From Hymenopus coronatus (lineage: Eukaryota > Arthropoda > Insecta > Mantodea > Hymenopodidae), in assembly GCA_030762935.1 (NCBI GenBank), contig CM060883.1:34247501-34311500 (forward strand): a stretch of 64,000 nucleotides of DNA, in the 5' to 3' direction. The notes under the pieces are model-generated. The model had not been told where the DNA came from and searched no databases. It was given only the letters and a program-made list of their open reading frames with translations. Below are positions 45,749-56,480 of the stretch, piece after piece. The first letter of the stretch is position 1. Each line of letters starts with the position of its first letter. The translations under genes were made by a program, and so were the position numbers.

Positions 45749-47099
45749 CAGGGCGTTTCAAAAATACGGGACATAATTTCAGGTATGCATTTCCCACATG
45801 TAGACAAATTAGTTCATTATAACATGTGTCCGGAAATGCTTCATTTCCAAGTTATGGCCTTCACAACATTGAAATTCACTGGAACGTTTTTCTTTCACAG
45901 CTTGCCACAATTCGATTCCGAAGGGATTCCAAATCCGGCACCGGAGACGAATAAACCAATGATTTTAAATGGTCCCACAAGTAAAAATCGAGAGGGTTCA
46001 GATCAGGTGAGCATGGAGGCCAAGCAATTGGGCCACCTCTACCTATCCATCGATTAGGAAACCTTCGATCCAAGTACCGGCGAGCCGTAAGACTGAAGTA
46101 TGCAGGAGCGCCATCATGCAAGAAGTGAATGTGTTGATGATTGATCAGTGGAGTGTCTTCGAAAACGTCAGGTATGGTATTTTCCAGGAAATTTGTGTAC
46201 GCCTGCCCCGTAAGTCTGTTTACAGGTACATGGGGTCCAACTAATCGATTACCAGTGATACCGGCCCACATGTTGAGGGAGAACCGCACCTGGTGATGAG
46301 ATACAACAGTTGCATGTGGGTTTTCATGCGACCATACATGCTGATTGTGGAAATTTGTTATACCATCTCTTGTGAACTGTGCTTTATCTGTAAATAATAC
46401 GACGGCAGAAAAGTTCGGATTTACATCACACTGCTACAAGAACCACTGACAGAACCTAACTCGTGCAGGGTAATCTGCTGGTGACAGGGCCTGTACACGT
46501 TGCAAATGATAAGGATACAATTGATACTCGTTCAACAGTCACCAGACAGTCGTATGAGGAACATTGACTTGCAACGCTAACCGTCGTGTGCTGATAGGAG
46601 TCATGTCCACAGCCTCCAGAATCTCCTCCTGCACTTCTGGAGTTGTAGATCTTGGTCGTCCCTTCCCAAACCAGGAGAGGTGAATGTTCCATACTCGCAC
46701 AGACGGAAATGGAGACGTACAAATGTCTTCCGATCTGGACATTGTCGCTGTGGGTACCTCTCCTGGTACAAACGACGAGCCAGCGGAGCATTGCCGTCCG
46801 CCTTACCGTACATGAAGTGTATCTCTGCCAGCTCTTGATTTGAATACATGTCGCACAGTCTTAACGCCTAAAGAACACTGAATGTAACCTTCCTCAGAAT
46901 GAACTATCAGAGCGCCCTCCTATATCTCCTTTGACGGCAAAGACCTGCGGAAAGAAAAACGTTCCAGTGAATTCCAATGTTGTGAAGGCCATAACTCGGA
47001 AATGAAGCATTTCCGGACACATGTTATAATGAACTATTTTGATTGTCTTCATTGGGAAATACAAACCTGAAATTATGCCCCGTTTTTTGAAACATCCTG
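45749..47099 (-). mobile_element. Mariner-type DNA transposon, 1,351 bp
   Basis: Long inverted terminal repeats of about 155 bp (45,749 to about 45,900 and about 46,945 to 47,099) start CAGGGCGTTTCAAAAA and CAGGATGTTTCAAAAA. They share blocks such as AACATGTGTCCGGAAATG. The target TA is duplicated at 45,747-45,748 and 47,100-47,101, giving an exact insertion into SINE-C. The transposase inside is broken, so the copy is not autonomous. Confidence 0.95.
45876..46849 (-). pseudogene. Mariner-type transposase, disabled
   Basis: Transposase that would cut and rejoin the element at its inverted repeats. The start at 46,849 (MYSNQELAEIHFMYG) opens a helix-turn-helix segment like DUF4817. A frameshift near 46,670 moves to the frame carrying GRPRSTTPE. 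In-frame stops follow at 46,539-46,541 (TGA) and 46,434-46,436 (TAG). The DDE part keeps FTDKAQF, then FLHDGAPAYFS, then WPPCSPDLNPLDFYLW, giving three acidic residues with 36 residues between the second and third. The C terminus runs into the left inverted repeat and looks short for the family. Homologues are common in arthropod genomes. The lesions mean no protein is made. Confidence 0.92.
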
Positions 47100-47222
47100 T
47101 ATACTTCCAGACTCTGTGGGGGATAGGGAATAATTCAGGTTAAAGAAAACTACCCCGCCCTAGCCGGGAATCGAACACGGAACCTGCAGATGAGAAAGCT
47201 CGCTGACCACTCGACCACGGCA

Positions 47223-47518
47223 ATACATTTTGTTATAAGCACACAGTAATTAGTGACAAATGTAGAAGAATTAGGCATTATACACTGGGGTTAAAATTCA
47301 TCACCCGTTCCATGCAATCGCGAGGAACAACCGGCAGGGCTTTAAAAGTGTATTGAGCAATTAGAACCAAACTTATCTCGGTGGCTGGTTGGTTAGCGAG
47401 CTGACTTTTTACTCGGAGATACTGGAGTCAATTTTTGTCTAGGGCGGGAACTGTATGGAACTAAGCTATGAGAGTGAATATTCCTACTTTTGAAAACAGA
47501 AGTTTTTTTTTAAAAAAC
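47223..47518. other. Gap with SINE-C head fragment
   Basis: At 47,374-47,460 a plus-strand piece (GGTTAGCGAGCTGAC and CTCGGAGATACTGGAG) resembles the first 90 bases of SINE-C, weakly and without a tail. The rest is unrecognised. Confidence 0.55.
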
Positions 47519-48370
47519 TCTGATGTGTTCCATTCACATGATGTTCTCAACTTGTTCTACAAACAAACTATTCTTACAAAAAAAAGGTTTTCACTCCATC
47601 AAGCTAATTGATAAATATTAACACAACGGTTTATTCCTTCCTTCTAAGGAGAAGGAAAATGAGGCGATATGCTAAGTCAAAATTATGGTCGAATATTTTA
47701 AAATCTGGTTGCTATGCGAACAATTGAAATTTGGTTTTATTTCACGCCCAGCGATTCAACAAAAGAGACCTTAAACGAAAAGTAAGTTTTCCCGTTTGAG
47801 AAAAGTTACCAATTGTTGTTAAACCGATAACAATATCTCGGAAACAAGTCAACTCAACAAAACTGTATATGACATAAATTGTGTGATCTATTTTTATCTA
47901 ATAAGTTATTGTATATCTCTTACAATTAACCAGCGATACAAAATTCATCCAGATAAATAGACCTAGCAGAGGCTATTCCCAGAAAATGAAAGATATAAAT
48001 TTTATTTCTCACGTAAATACCTTTAATATAAACCATTTTAATAAGAATCAATAGAGCCAATTTTCAGAACACCAAAATGTTCTAATTTTTTTCATGTAAA
48101 GTGTAGTTTGGTGTGGGGGAACTTTTACGATAATTTACGTGTTACATCGCTGGAAGATTCTTAACTTAAATACCAAGTTTAGTATTTTTCCATCTTTTGG
48201 TTTTTGACGTATGGTGCTCACAGTCACATACAAAATTCTTTTTTTTTCATTTTTTTTTTTCAGGGAACCTAAAGACGTATATTTCCGGTGAAATCTGGAT
48301 CTCAAATTTTTGGATGCAATGCAATACTTTCTCTATACATTATGAACATTTTTCGTGTAAAGAAAGTAAA
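47519..48370 (+). mobile_element. H41, HINE-like element, full length
   Basis: From CTCTGATGTGTTCC to TCGTGTAAAGAAAGTAAAA. The hairpin is mutated (ATACATTATGAACATTTTTCG), and the CA tract has shrunk to CACAGTCACATAC. Confidence 0.9.
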
Positions 48371-48744
48371 ACAAACTGCAATGCATTTTGTTATAAATAT
48401 AGATGGAATAGCAATAGTCAAATGAAATTGAAGCGTATGCACAGTTATGAGTTTAATCGAAATATTATATATATATATATATACACACTTAATGAAATAT
48501 GGGTATATACATTTTGAAAATATAACCTTTGTTTATAAACTTGGTGTAGGTAAAAACAGATGCTGACCACTAGCAAACCATATAGCCATAACAACAATGT
48601 CTATGGCTTCTGTAGCAAAAAAACAAAAATATTAAAATGGTATTACTGGCTAAGGGAATAGGCAAATTTAACACAGTAGGTATTTGATTTTAAAATTCAA
48701 TATGAAACTTTGAGAAAGTGTTATTTAAACACTAGGGAAAAAAA
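48371..48744. other. Gap with short (AT)n
   Basis: AT dinucleotides at 48,465-48,482. Nothing else recognised. Confidence 0.5.
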
Positions 48745-49700
48745 CCTAATGTGTTTCATTCACATGACTTTCTTTATATCTCTGCAACAAATTATTGTTA
48801 CTTCATGCTAATCCAGAAAAAAAATAGTAGAAATAGTTTTATTACTTGCTCCCTTTTAGTAGGAGCGAAATTAGGGAGTACCATAGGTTAAAGTGATAGT
48901 CAAAAGCTGCTTGCTAAGTGACTGAAGTTCCTTTGTTTGTTCGGACAGGAGTTGAAAATTTTCTGTAAGAGAAAAGTATAAGTTTTTCAAAGCTGAAACC
49001 AAAAACAAGGAATATCTAAAAAAACGATCAACTCCACGAAAAAAATGTATATTACATAAATTGTGTGTTTTAACGTGCTATACATTTTTTGTATAGTAAG
49101 TTTTTGTCCATCTCTTACAGTTTAGCGGCTACGCAAAATTCCGTAAAAAAATTGATCCAGAACAAAGGAGTCTTCAGAGGCTATTCCCAGAAAATTCAAG
49201 ATACACATTTTATTTGTCAGGTATATATCTTTAATATACGATATTTTAATCAAAATCGTTACAGCCATTTTTAAGAAGTTCAAAATTTTCGAAAAAAGTT
49301 CCATGTAAAGGACAGTTGGTGGGGGATTTTCTTGAAAATCTTCCGTGTTGCATCCTTGGAAGATACCAAACTTAAATACCAAGTTTGGGCTTTAACGGTC
49401 TTTTCGTTTTTGAACTATGCTGTCCACAGACACACACATACATACATACATACATACAGACACACACATACATACATACATACATACATACATACATACA
49501 TACATACATACATACATACATACATACAGACACACACATACATACAGACACACACACACGGGCCTTTTTGTAAAAATGCTTTTTTTGGACTGAGAGGGTC
49601 CTAAAACATGTATTTCCGGTGAAATCTCGGTGTCGAATTTTTGGGTGGAATACAATACTTCCTCTATACACTACGTACATAGTACGTATAGAGAAAGTAA
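48745..49700 (+). mobile_element. H42, HINE-like element with (CATA)n expansion
   Basis: Full length and longer than average because the microsatellite is replaced by tetranucleotide CATA repeats with CAGA interruptions at 49,428-49,559. It ends in an intact hairpin and GTATAGAGAAAGTAAAA. The open frames of 86 to 102 codons here are repeat artefacts. Confidence 0.94.
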
Positions 49701-50519
49701 AATTGAAAGGAAAATATAAAAATAAAAATTATGGCTATTTTAACTGCATGTTCTCTTAAATCTCTATTTCATGTTGTTGGAGCGAAAGTATTGCTTCCGT
49801 TATCTTCTGAAATAAATAAACTTGAGCATCAGTAGAAATATAATAAACGGGAACTATAATTTAGAATTCGGAAAGGTGTATTTTGTGATAATAACACAAA
49901 TGGAGAAACAATAATATGCATCCATGAAATGTGCGCTCAGCGCCAAAGAAAACCTTCGGTGGATATTGTAACATTTTCTGGGATCTCTGGAGGCGTATCC
50001 TACACTGGCCACATGGCTACCAAACATGTTAAAGGTCTGTATGACAAACTGAATGCACTCTTTCTCTTTTAGTCAATATGAAGGAGAGTAAATATATATT
50101 TTGTTTCTACGGCATTTTGTAACTTTTGTTGTGGTCATTGGTTTAACTATTTAACAGAAAGAGTGGCACATCCTTGTACCGTAGCCTAAGGCAACCGACC
50201 ATGGCTTCACAAGGCCAGGACAATAATGTGACGAAGACGCGAGGTGCAGTGAGATTTTCTTTGGGCTCTTTGTACATCTGCTTCATATAAATATAGCTGA
50301 GAAAACCGTATTGTCTCAGTATTATGTATTTTAAATGTGCTCTGCTCTTTATATTCCTGTTATTGGAATCACTGTTTTATCCATGTAGCATGATCTACTC
50401 TAATAAACTATATTGTTAACTATTATATTTGAAAGAACAATTGTTCTCTATACTTTTTCAACACGGGTTTAGTTGATACATTTCATGCTTTACGCTAATG
50501 CTGTTCCCAGTAGATGTTA
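49701..50519. other. Gap, nothing recognised
   Basis: AT-rich sequence with no repeat family or coding signal found. Confidence 0.5.
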
Positions 50520-50985
50520 CAATCATTAGGGACGGACGGGGTTCCCAGTCACTGGAGCAGAACTCCACACATTGGACCCTCTGTCTACGTGAGCCCAAGG
50601 TGGGTCGGATGAGAAAAGAAACCCGAAGGGTGACAAGATGTCAACAAGCGGAAACATTAACAGGGCCCCCAACGTTTCCATATGAAACGCCTCCGATTCC
50701 TCCCGAGCCCAGCCTCCCCTAAGAGACCCTAGCCCAAATGTACCCGAAGACAGATTCCGATTGATGGGTCCCGCGACAACGACACGCAACCCGCCAAACA
50801 CCGTCGCCTGGTCATTCATTCTGAAACATATAACAAGAAGGTATGGATACAGAAGAGGACTATCAGGAAATAGGGGCAATGTAATGAAGCTTCCCAACAT
50901 TCGTCTGGCGACCCGGGGAACCCCGTAAAATTATGGGTCAGTAAGGCCATCCATGGGAATCGAACCCGACGTCCCGAATGCGAGT
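50520..50985 (-). repeat. Possible tRNA-related retroposon, unclassified
   Basis: A clearly GC-richer block. Its minus strand carries GTCGGGTTCGATTCCCATGG, which resembles a tRNA B box, near the start. A 124-codon minus frame (50,526-50,900) lies inside but shows no known domain. No second copy is present in the window, so the family cannot be defined. Confidence 0.4.
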
Positions 50986-51027
50986 CGTGAATATTCTATT
51001 ATTTTAGGGAACTACTATGAAATGAAA

Positions 51028-51313
51028 TATCCCTTTATTTATGGACGCTCTTTAACTGTCATGGTTCTCAGCGTGCCATTCTATACTGAGCATGAAATAT
51101 CGCTTAATTTTGCTCAGAGATGTCTGTCAGATTTGACGTTCCTTTACGTGCTGTAAATCTACGACATGGGACCAACGGCTTTACTTCCCTTTCAAAGGTT
51201 AGCCCTGCTAAGAATTTTTACGCCCGAAAAAATCCATCGTCCTCCGCCGGGTTTGAACCCGCGACCTAGGGTATATGAAGTTAGCATTGTAACCATTACA
51301 CCACGGAGGGCGA
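51028..51313 (-). mobile_element. tRNA-derived SINE (family A), full length
   Basis: On plus it starts TTTATGGACGCTC (tail side) and ends ACACCACGGAGGGCGAC (head). The B box is CGGGTTTGAACCCGCG. It abuts the truncated H43 exactly at the microsatellite. Confidence 0.93.
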
Positions 51314-51668
51314 CCGTGTGCGTGTGTGTGGACAGCATAGCGCAAAAACGAAAAGACCGTTAAATTCCAGAGTTGGTATTTAAGTTTGGTATCTTCCTAG
51401 TTTGCGACACGAATATTTTCAAAAAAATCCCCCCCACTCCCAACTACCCTTTACATGGAAAATGTTATGAAAATTCTGATTTTCTCAAAAATAGCTATAA
51501 CAATTTTAGTTAAAATCTCTTACATTTAAGCCATTTACATGACAAACAAAATGTACATCTTTTGAGTTTTCTGGGAGCAGCTTCTGAAGACGTCTGGTAA
51601 GTTTTACGGAATTTTGCATAACTGGTAAACCGTAAGAGATAGACAAAATCTTACTAAACAAAACTTGT
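51314..51668 (-). mobile_element. H43, HINE-like fragment between two SINE-A copies
   Basis: Starts at GTGTGCGTGTGTGTGGACAGC, so the hairpin end is missing. It ends GAGATAGACAAAATCTTACT. SINE-A copies lie on both sides in the same orientation. Confidence 0.88.
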
Positions 51669-51768
51669 TTTTTTACGCCTAATAAAATCAATTGTCATCC
51701 GCCGGGTTTTAACCCACGACCTTGTGTATATGAAGTTAGCTTGGAACCATTACACCACGGAGGGCGAC
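51669..51768 (-). mobile_element. SINE-A head fragment
   Basis: About 100 bp: CCGCCGGGTTTTAACCCACG (B box) to ACACCACGGAGGGCGAC (5' end). The body and tail are missing, as in a 3'-truncated copy. Confidence 0.85.
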
Positions 51769-52557
51769 TGGGAACTGCTTTGAATTATATGCATTACAGA
51801 ACAGTATGTTGTCTGATAGAAGTAAGAAAACACCTACTTGGGGAATTCTGTCTGTATTCTATGATCATTTTTGGACACAATAACATTGCCCAAAACTGTG
51901 GCAACTGAGTATATTGCAGAGGGACAAAAGCTAAATGAATAAATTTGTTTAAACTGTTTTAGAGAATTCGGGACGATGAAGACAGAAGCACAACTTGTGA
52001 GAGGGGCTAAATTAATTTTGGTGGTGACAGAGGCTGTCCAGGCTATGAGGCATTCCTTCATGAAGCGCCTGTCCTTTCGTATCCACACCACGCATATGGC
52101 ACAAAAGGCCATCATGGCTAGGCACGCGTGTGGAGTAATTTGAAAAGGGTGGGGTGGCTTTATTCCGTAGGCTCGCTCATCATTTCCCACCCTCTGCACA
52201 AGGACAGACGGACAGATATCCCTCCCCTACCCACAATAATTCGACATCTCTGGGGATGACTCAGGGGCCAGAAAAGGGGTGAGGGAATGGGGTTGTGCCT
52301 GATCAGCATCCTCTTGTAGCTCTGATGGAATTCATCACGCGATGCGGCACGTGATTATTAAAACATAAACATGTATTTGTTCCGGCTTGTAGCCCTTTGA
52401 CACCCCCAGGAGCAGAAGCCATGGCGATATAACAAGCGAAAACAAATTCCAGCGCGTAATAAACTGATCACAAATTTAATGTCCGCATTCTCTCGTTGCA
52501 TACAAGCAAATCTGTTAGATATGAAAGAGTATTTGGTATACACAGAACTGAAAAAAT
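51769..52557. other. Gap, nothing recognised
   Basis: A 121-codon minus frame (51,834-52,199) is the longest non-repeat frame here. It shows no motif I recognise and no neighbouring exon signal. Confidence 0.4.
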
Positions 52558-53404
52558 TCTAATGTGTTCCATTCCCATGACTTTCTCTATATCTCTACAA
52601 CAAATTGTTGTTAACAAGCTTATGCTTCTATTTACTTCATGTTAATACAGAAAAATTAGCAGAAATTGTCTCATTACTTGCTTCCTTGTAAGTAGAAGCG
52701 AAATAAGGGAGTACCACAAGTTAAAGTGATAGTCAAAAGTTGGTTGCTATGTGACTGAAGTTCCTTTGTTTGTATGGACAGGAGTTGACAAATTCCTGTA
52801 TGAGAAAGTTTTTTAAAGCTGAAACCAAAAACAGGAATACCTAAAAAACGATCAACTCCATGAAAAAAATGTATATAGCATAAATTGAGTGTTTTAAGGT
52901 GCTCTACATTTTTGTGTAATAAGTTTTTATCTGTCTCTTACGGTTTAGCAGTTATGCAAAATTCAGTAAATTTCATTCAAAATAAAGTAAGCTTCAGAGG
53001 CTATTCCCAGAAAATTGAAGATATACATTTTATTTGTCAGGTAAATATCTTCAATATACGAAATTTTAATCAAAATCGTTAGAGCCACTTTTGATAAAAT
53101 CAAAATTTTCGAAAAACGTTCCATGTGGGGGGGGGGGGGGGGCTTTTTCTCAAAATCTTCGTATCGCATCTCTGGAAGATGCTAAACCTAAACAACTTTG
53201 GTATTTCACCGACTTTTCGTTTTTGAGTATCGTGTTCACAGACACACGGACACACACACGCACGGACCTTTCTCTGAAAATGATTTTTTTGGATACAGGG
53301 GTCCATAAAACATATATTTCCGGTGAAATCTCGGTATCTAATTTTTGGGTGGAGTGCAATACCTTCTCTATACACTATGTACATAGTACGTAGAGAGAAA
53401 GAAA
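52558..53404 (+). mobile_element. H44, HINE-like element with 17-G run
   Basis: From TCTAATGTGTTCCATTCCC to ACGTAGAGAGAAAG. The G-rich segment before the internal hairpin has grown into an uninterrupted run of about 17 G at 53,126-53,142. The CA region is short and interrupted. Confidence 0.92.
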
Positions 53405-53629
53405 AAATGAAAATAATAAAAATCAATTTAAAAGTATTATTTGTGGAAATGTATGTACGCGTATCACTTCCCAACGACTGCATCAAACTGAACAATTCTT
53501 TTTTTGTTGTGTTGGTTAATGTCACGACAAGGTTTGTGGAAGTGAAAATGTTTAAAAATAGTACGGGAAAGTATTTAAAATCTCATGATATGAATAAAAA
53601 CCGTGCTAAGTGAACGCATATCAGTTAAT
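53405..53629. other. Short gap, nothing recognised
   Basis: AT-rich spacer between H44 and the three-unit tandem repeat. Confidence 0.45.
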
Positions 53630-54215
53630 GGCCGCCAGATGGCAGTGGTACAAGTTATTTGTTGTTAAATGGTCATAGTACTGCAATAATTTCCCTTCCC
53701 ATTCGATGTTAAGGCAACGCACCAGTTTATCAAGACATTGACACAACGAGCAGAGAAATGCAAATACATTTTTATGTATTAACTGTCCTTTCTTTACTCA
53801 TATCGTTTAAAATAAAGAAGCGAAGAAGCTTTACTGACGGTGAACATCTAGAGTAAGTACTTATTTTATTTGCCACTAGATGGCTAAAGTAATATTTTTC
53901 CTCCCTATCCAATGTTAAAGTAACGCAACAGTTTATCGAGATGAGATAATGCAGCAGTGAAATTCAAATATATTTTTACTTATTAGCTTCCATCGTTTAA
54001 AATAAAGAAGCTTTGCTAGCGACGAATACCTAAAATATGTATTTAATATTTGCCACCAGATGGCCGTAGATCCTACTGCTCTATTTTTAGTCTTCAATGC
54101 TAAGGGAATGCACCCGGTTATGGAGACAATGACGCAAGATAGCTGTGTAAATCAAATATATTTCTTATGTATTAACCATCATTCCCTTTGGTCACATCGT
54201 TTAATTAAGAAATAA
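53630..54215 (+). repeat. Three-unit tandem repeat with CTCF-like cores
   Basis: Units start near 53,630, 53,871 and 54,051 (about 240, 180 and 165 bp). Each opens with a GCC-N2-AGATGGC core, followed in order by a CAATGTTAAAGTAACGCA-like block, CAAATATATTTTT and ATCGTTTAAAATAAAGAAG. Units are clearly diverged, so the array is old. The cores resemble the insulator protein CTCF's binding consensus; function is inference. Confidence 0.85.
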
Positions 54216-54363
54216 AAATTTATATTTTTGTTGTTCATGTAATTCTTTAAAATGAACAAGTTATAAACAATGCACATAACCCTTCTTGGAATCTGAAAAT
54301 GGCGGAGAAATAACGGGATCCGTTTTAGGCTTAACTTCCTATTGCAGATGTTGGTTATTTGAC

Positions 54364-54475
54364 TTTTTTTGTAGTGTTTAACGTCCACTTTAACTGTTTA
54401 TGGCACTGCAGGCGGTATTTGACGTTATGTGGTACATGAGCTAGCTAAGGAACATGAAGCCTCCCACGTCACCAT
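54364..54475 (-). mobile_element. SINE-B tail fragment
   Basis: TTTTTTTGTAGTGTTTAACG to GGCACTGCAGGCGG matches the reverse complement of the SINE-B 3' end at 18,640-18,680. The tRNA-like head is absent. Confidence 0.8.
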
Positions 54476-54801
54476 CACAGTGCAATTGCGGTGCTCTTAA
54501 TGCATATGATCAAGTTATAATTTGGGTTAAATGGAGAAATTTAAAACACACAAAGCTATCATCAAATAAAAGCTTATCAATTGCCCAAGCAGATCTACTT
54601 ACTCTTTAGTTACGTCATTGTTAGCCTTAGAAATTGCTGTTTTGACATAGAAGAAAATAAAGAAAGAGGTGGAAAACATTAGGAGTAAAGGAAAGAAAGA
54701 GATTCGAAGAAGCATGAATGTTAATTTGTGACTTTCTCCTTAATGTAATTCATTACCTATGGCAGCGTATACCCACCACACTATGGATGCGCTACCATCA
54801 C
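54476..54801. other. Gap, nothing recognised
   Basis: No repeat or coding signal found between two SINE-B copies. Confidence 0.45.
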
Positions 54802-55052
54802 TTTTTTTTTTTTTTTTGGTAGTGTTTATCGACCGCTTTAACTACTTGTGGCACCGCAGGCACGACTCTGATGATACATGAATGAAGATGGAGCGCGGAT
54901 GGAATGCGATGGCTGGGGAAACCGGAGAACCCGGAGAAAACTCGACCCTACGTCGGCTTTGTCCACCACAAATCTCACATGTGGTCGCTTGGGGTCGAAC
55001 CCGAGCCGTCTAGGTGGGAGGCGAACAGTCTAACCACTCGGCCACGGCGCGG
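54802..55052 (-). mobile_element. tRNA-Ser-like SINE (family B), full length
   Basis: Poly-T of 17 bases at the left (tail), GGCACCGCAGGCACG, then CCACAAATCTCACATGTGG, the B box GGGGTCGAACCCGAGCC, and AACCACTCGGCCACGGCG at the tRNA-like 5' end. Confidence 0.93.
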
Positions 55053-55314
55053 CTATTACTATTACGGAAAATTGTACATCACAAGGCATTACAATAAAGT
55101 GTTGTCAAATTATTTAATTGTAATTTTATTTCATTGCATGATCGTACTGTAAACGAAAGATTTTGTCCGAGTTTTTTTCTTTAGGTACACCACCCTTGCG
55201 AAGTCGGGGCGGGCAGTTAGTTTATTGATAATTTTAATATGACATATTAATGTTATTTTGTAACCAATTTCTTTTCATCAGACGTAATTGCTACTGCAGA
55301 AGGTTAATTCTTTA
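55053..55314. other. Short gap, nothing recognised
   Basis: AT-rich DNA between SINE-B and SINE-C copies, with no feature seen. Confidence 0.4.
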
Positions 55315-55560
55315 ATTGTTCTATTTATATAGCCCCCTTAACATTTGAGGTCATATCGGGGGCTTTACTTTTAGAAACAACTCGTTGATTGTAGGTTGTT
55401 TAAGGTTGTATTTATAACACCCCCCCATACACACACACACACATTCACTCCAATCACTCTCGCATACATACTTTCAGACTCTGTGCTGTTAGGGAATGAT
55501 TTTTAAAGAAACATTACCCGCCCCAGCTGAAAATTGAAACCGAAACTGAAACCTCCGGAT
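55315..55560 (-). mobile_element. SINE-C copy, head damaged
   Basis: The tail side contains GGTCATATCGGGGGCTTT and AACAACTCGTTGATTGTAGG. The body contains CATACTTTCAGACTCTGTG and ACCCGCCCCAGC. The tRNA-like head is degraded after CCTCCGGATGAG. Confidence 0.87.
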
Positions 55561-55673
55561 GAGAAAGACTAATTGCATTATTCTACTTTTACAGTTGTAG
55601 CTATGTAGACATATACTTGAATAAGGAGCAGTAGTTTTTTTAACTTAATTATTAAAATTATTTTAATTGTTTT

Positions 55674-56279
55674 ATTACTTTCTCTACACGTACTATGTAC
55701 ATAGTGTATAGAGAAGGTATTGTATTCCACCCAAAAATTCGATACCGAGATTTCACCGGAAATACACGTTTTGGGTCCCACTAAATCCAAAAAAAGCATT
55801 TTTGGAAAAAGGTCCGTGTGTGTGTGACTGTGTACAGCATAGCTCAAAAACGAAAAGACCGTTAAATACCAAACTTGGTATTTAAGTTTGGTATCTTCCA
55901 AGAATGCGGCACGAAGATTTGCAAGAAAATCCCCCACCCCCAACTACCCTTTGCATGGAACTTTTTTCGAAAATTTTGATTTTCTCAAAAATGGCTCTAA
56001 CGATTTTGATTAAAGTACCGTATATCAAAGATATTTACCTTACACATAACATGTATATCTTGAATTTTCTGGGAATAGCATCAGAAGACTACTTTATTCT
56101 GGAGGAATTTTGCATAACTGCTAAACCGTAAGAAATGGACAAAAACTTACCACACAAAAAATGTAGAGCACATTAAAACACACAATTTATGCTATATGAT
56201 TTTTTTCGAGGAGTTGATCGTTTTTTTAGATATTCCTTGTTTTTGTTTTCAGCTTTGAAAAGCTTATACTTTTCTCATT
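55674..56279 (-). mobile_element. H45, HINE-like element, 5' truncated
   Basis: A clean hairpin end and a perfect copy of the internal palindrome (55,866-55,894). The element stops at CTTATACTTTTCTCAT, immediately before a LINE fragment. Confidence 0.93.
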
Positions 56280-56282
56280 TTT

Positions 56283-56480
56283 TTAAGTGAATATTGCATT
56301 GCAATTAATTATGGAAGAAAAGTCGGTAGCTTTTATCTCCTGAAGAAACAGCACATCTATGTCATCTACGTTTAAAGAGGATTGTAGCATAGCCATTTTC
56401 GTCGGGGAGATTTTGCCATTGAAATTTAACGATGCCACCTCATTTACAACCGCCACCTGCAAACCCCACATTCCCGTCAT
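56283..56480 (-). pseudogene. LINE apurinic-type endonuclease, 5' fragment
   Basis: The minus-strand frame of 65 codons contains SLNFNGKISPTKMAML and VLFLQEIKATDFSS. These match the start of the APE-type endonuclease domain of non-LTR retrotransposons, where the Glu of LQE is catalytic. Only this N-terminal portion is present; it ends where the truncated H45 begins. No reverse transcriptase is nearby, so it cannot act alone. Family assignment within LINEs is open. Confidence 0.78.

Larger units (their letters stand above)
45595..47222 (-). mobile_element. SINE-C copy split by a mariner-type transposon
   Basis: The tail half (45,595-45,746) includes CATTCACTCTCACA. The head half (47,102-47,222) includes TTCCAGACTCTGTGGGGGATAG and CTGACCACTCGACCACGG. 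Joining the flanks across the transposon matches SINE-C at 22,068-22,336. Possible target duplications AATGCATT (about 45,582) and AATACATT (47,222) flank the SINE. Confidence 0.9.

Noticed and set aside
47222..48400. Shared string CAATRCATTTTGTTATAA at about 47,218 and 48,380
   Set aside because: About 18 AT-rich bases with one difference, with no extension on either side. It could be chance or a small duplication.
49372..49680. 102-codon frame rich in Met-Tyr-Val-Cys
   Set aside because: Translation of the CATA microsatellite in H42, not a gene.
50526..50900. 124-codon minus-strand frame in a GC-richer block
   Set aside because: No recognisable domain or exon context. A nearby tRNA B-box-like motif makes a retroposon more likely. 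Not called as a gene.
51834..52199. 121-codon minus-strand frame
   Set aside because: Outside repeats, but without any motif, start context or splice evidence I can support.
53100..53525. 141-codon minus-strand open frame
   Set aside because: It lies across H44 and its CA and G tracts. Other copies break the frame, so it is chance.
54990..55052. A functional tRNA-Ser gene on the minus strand
   Set aside because: It is the head of SINE-B with a poly-A tail and a matching copy at 18,433-18,680.
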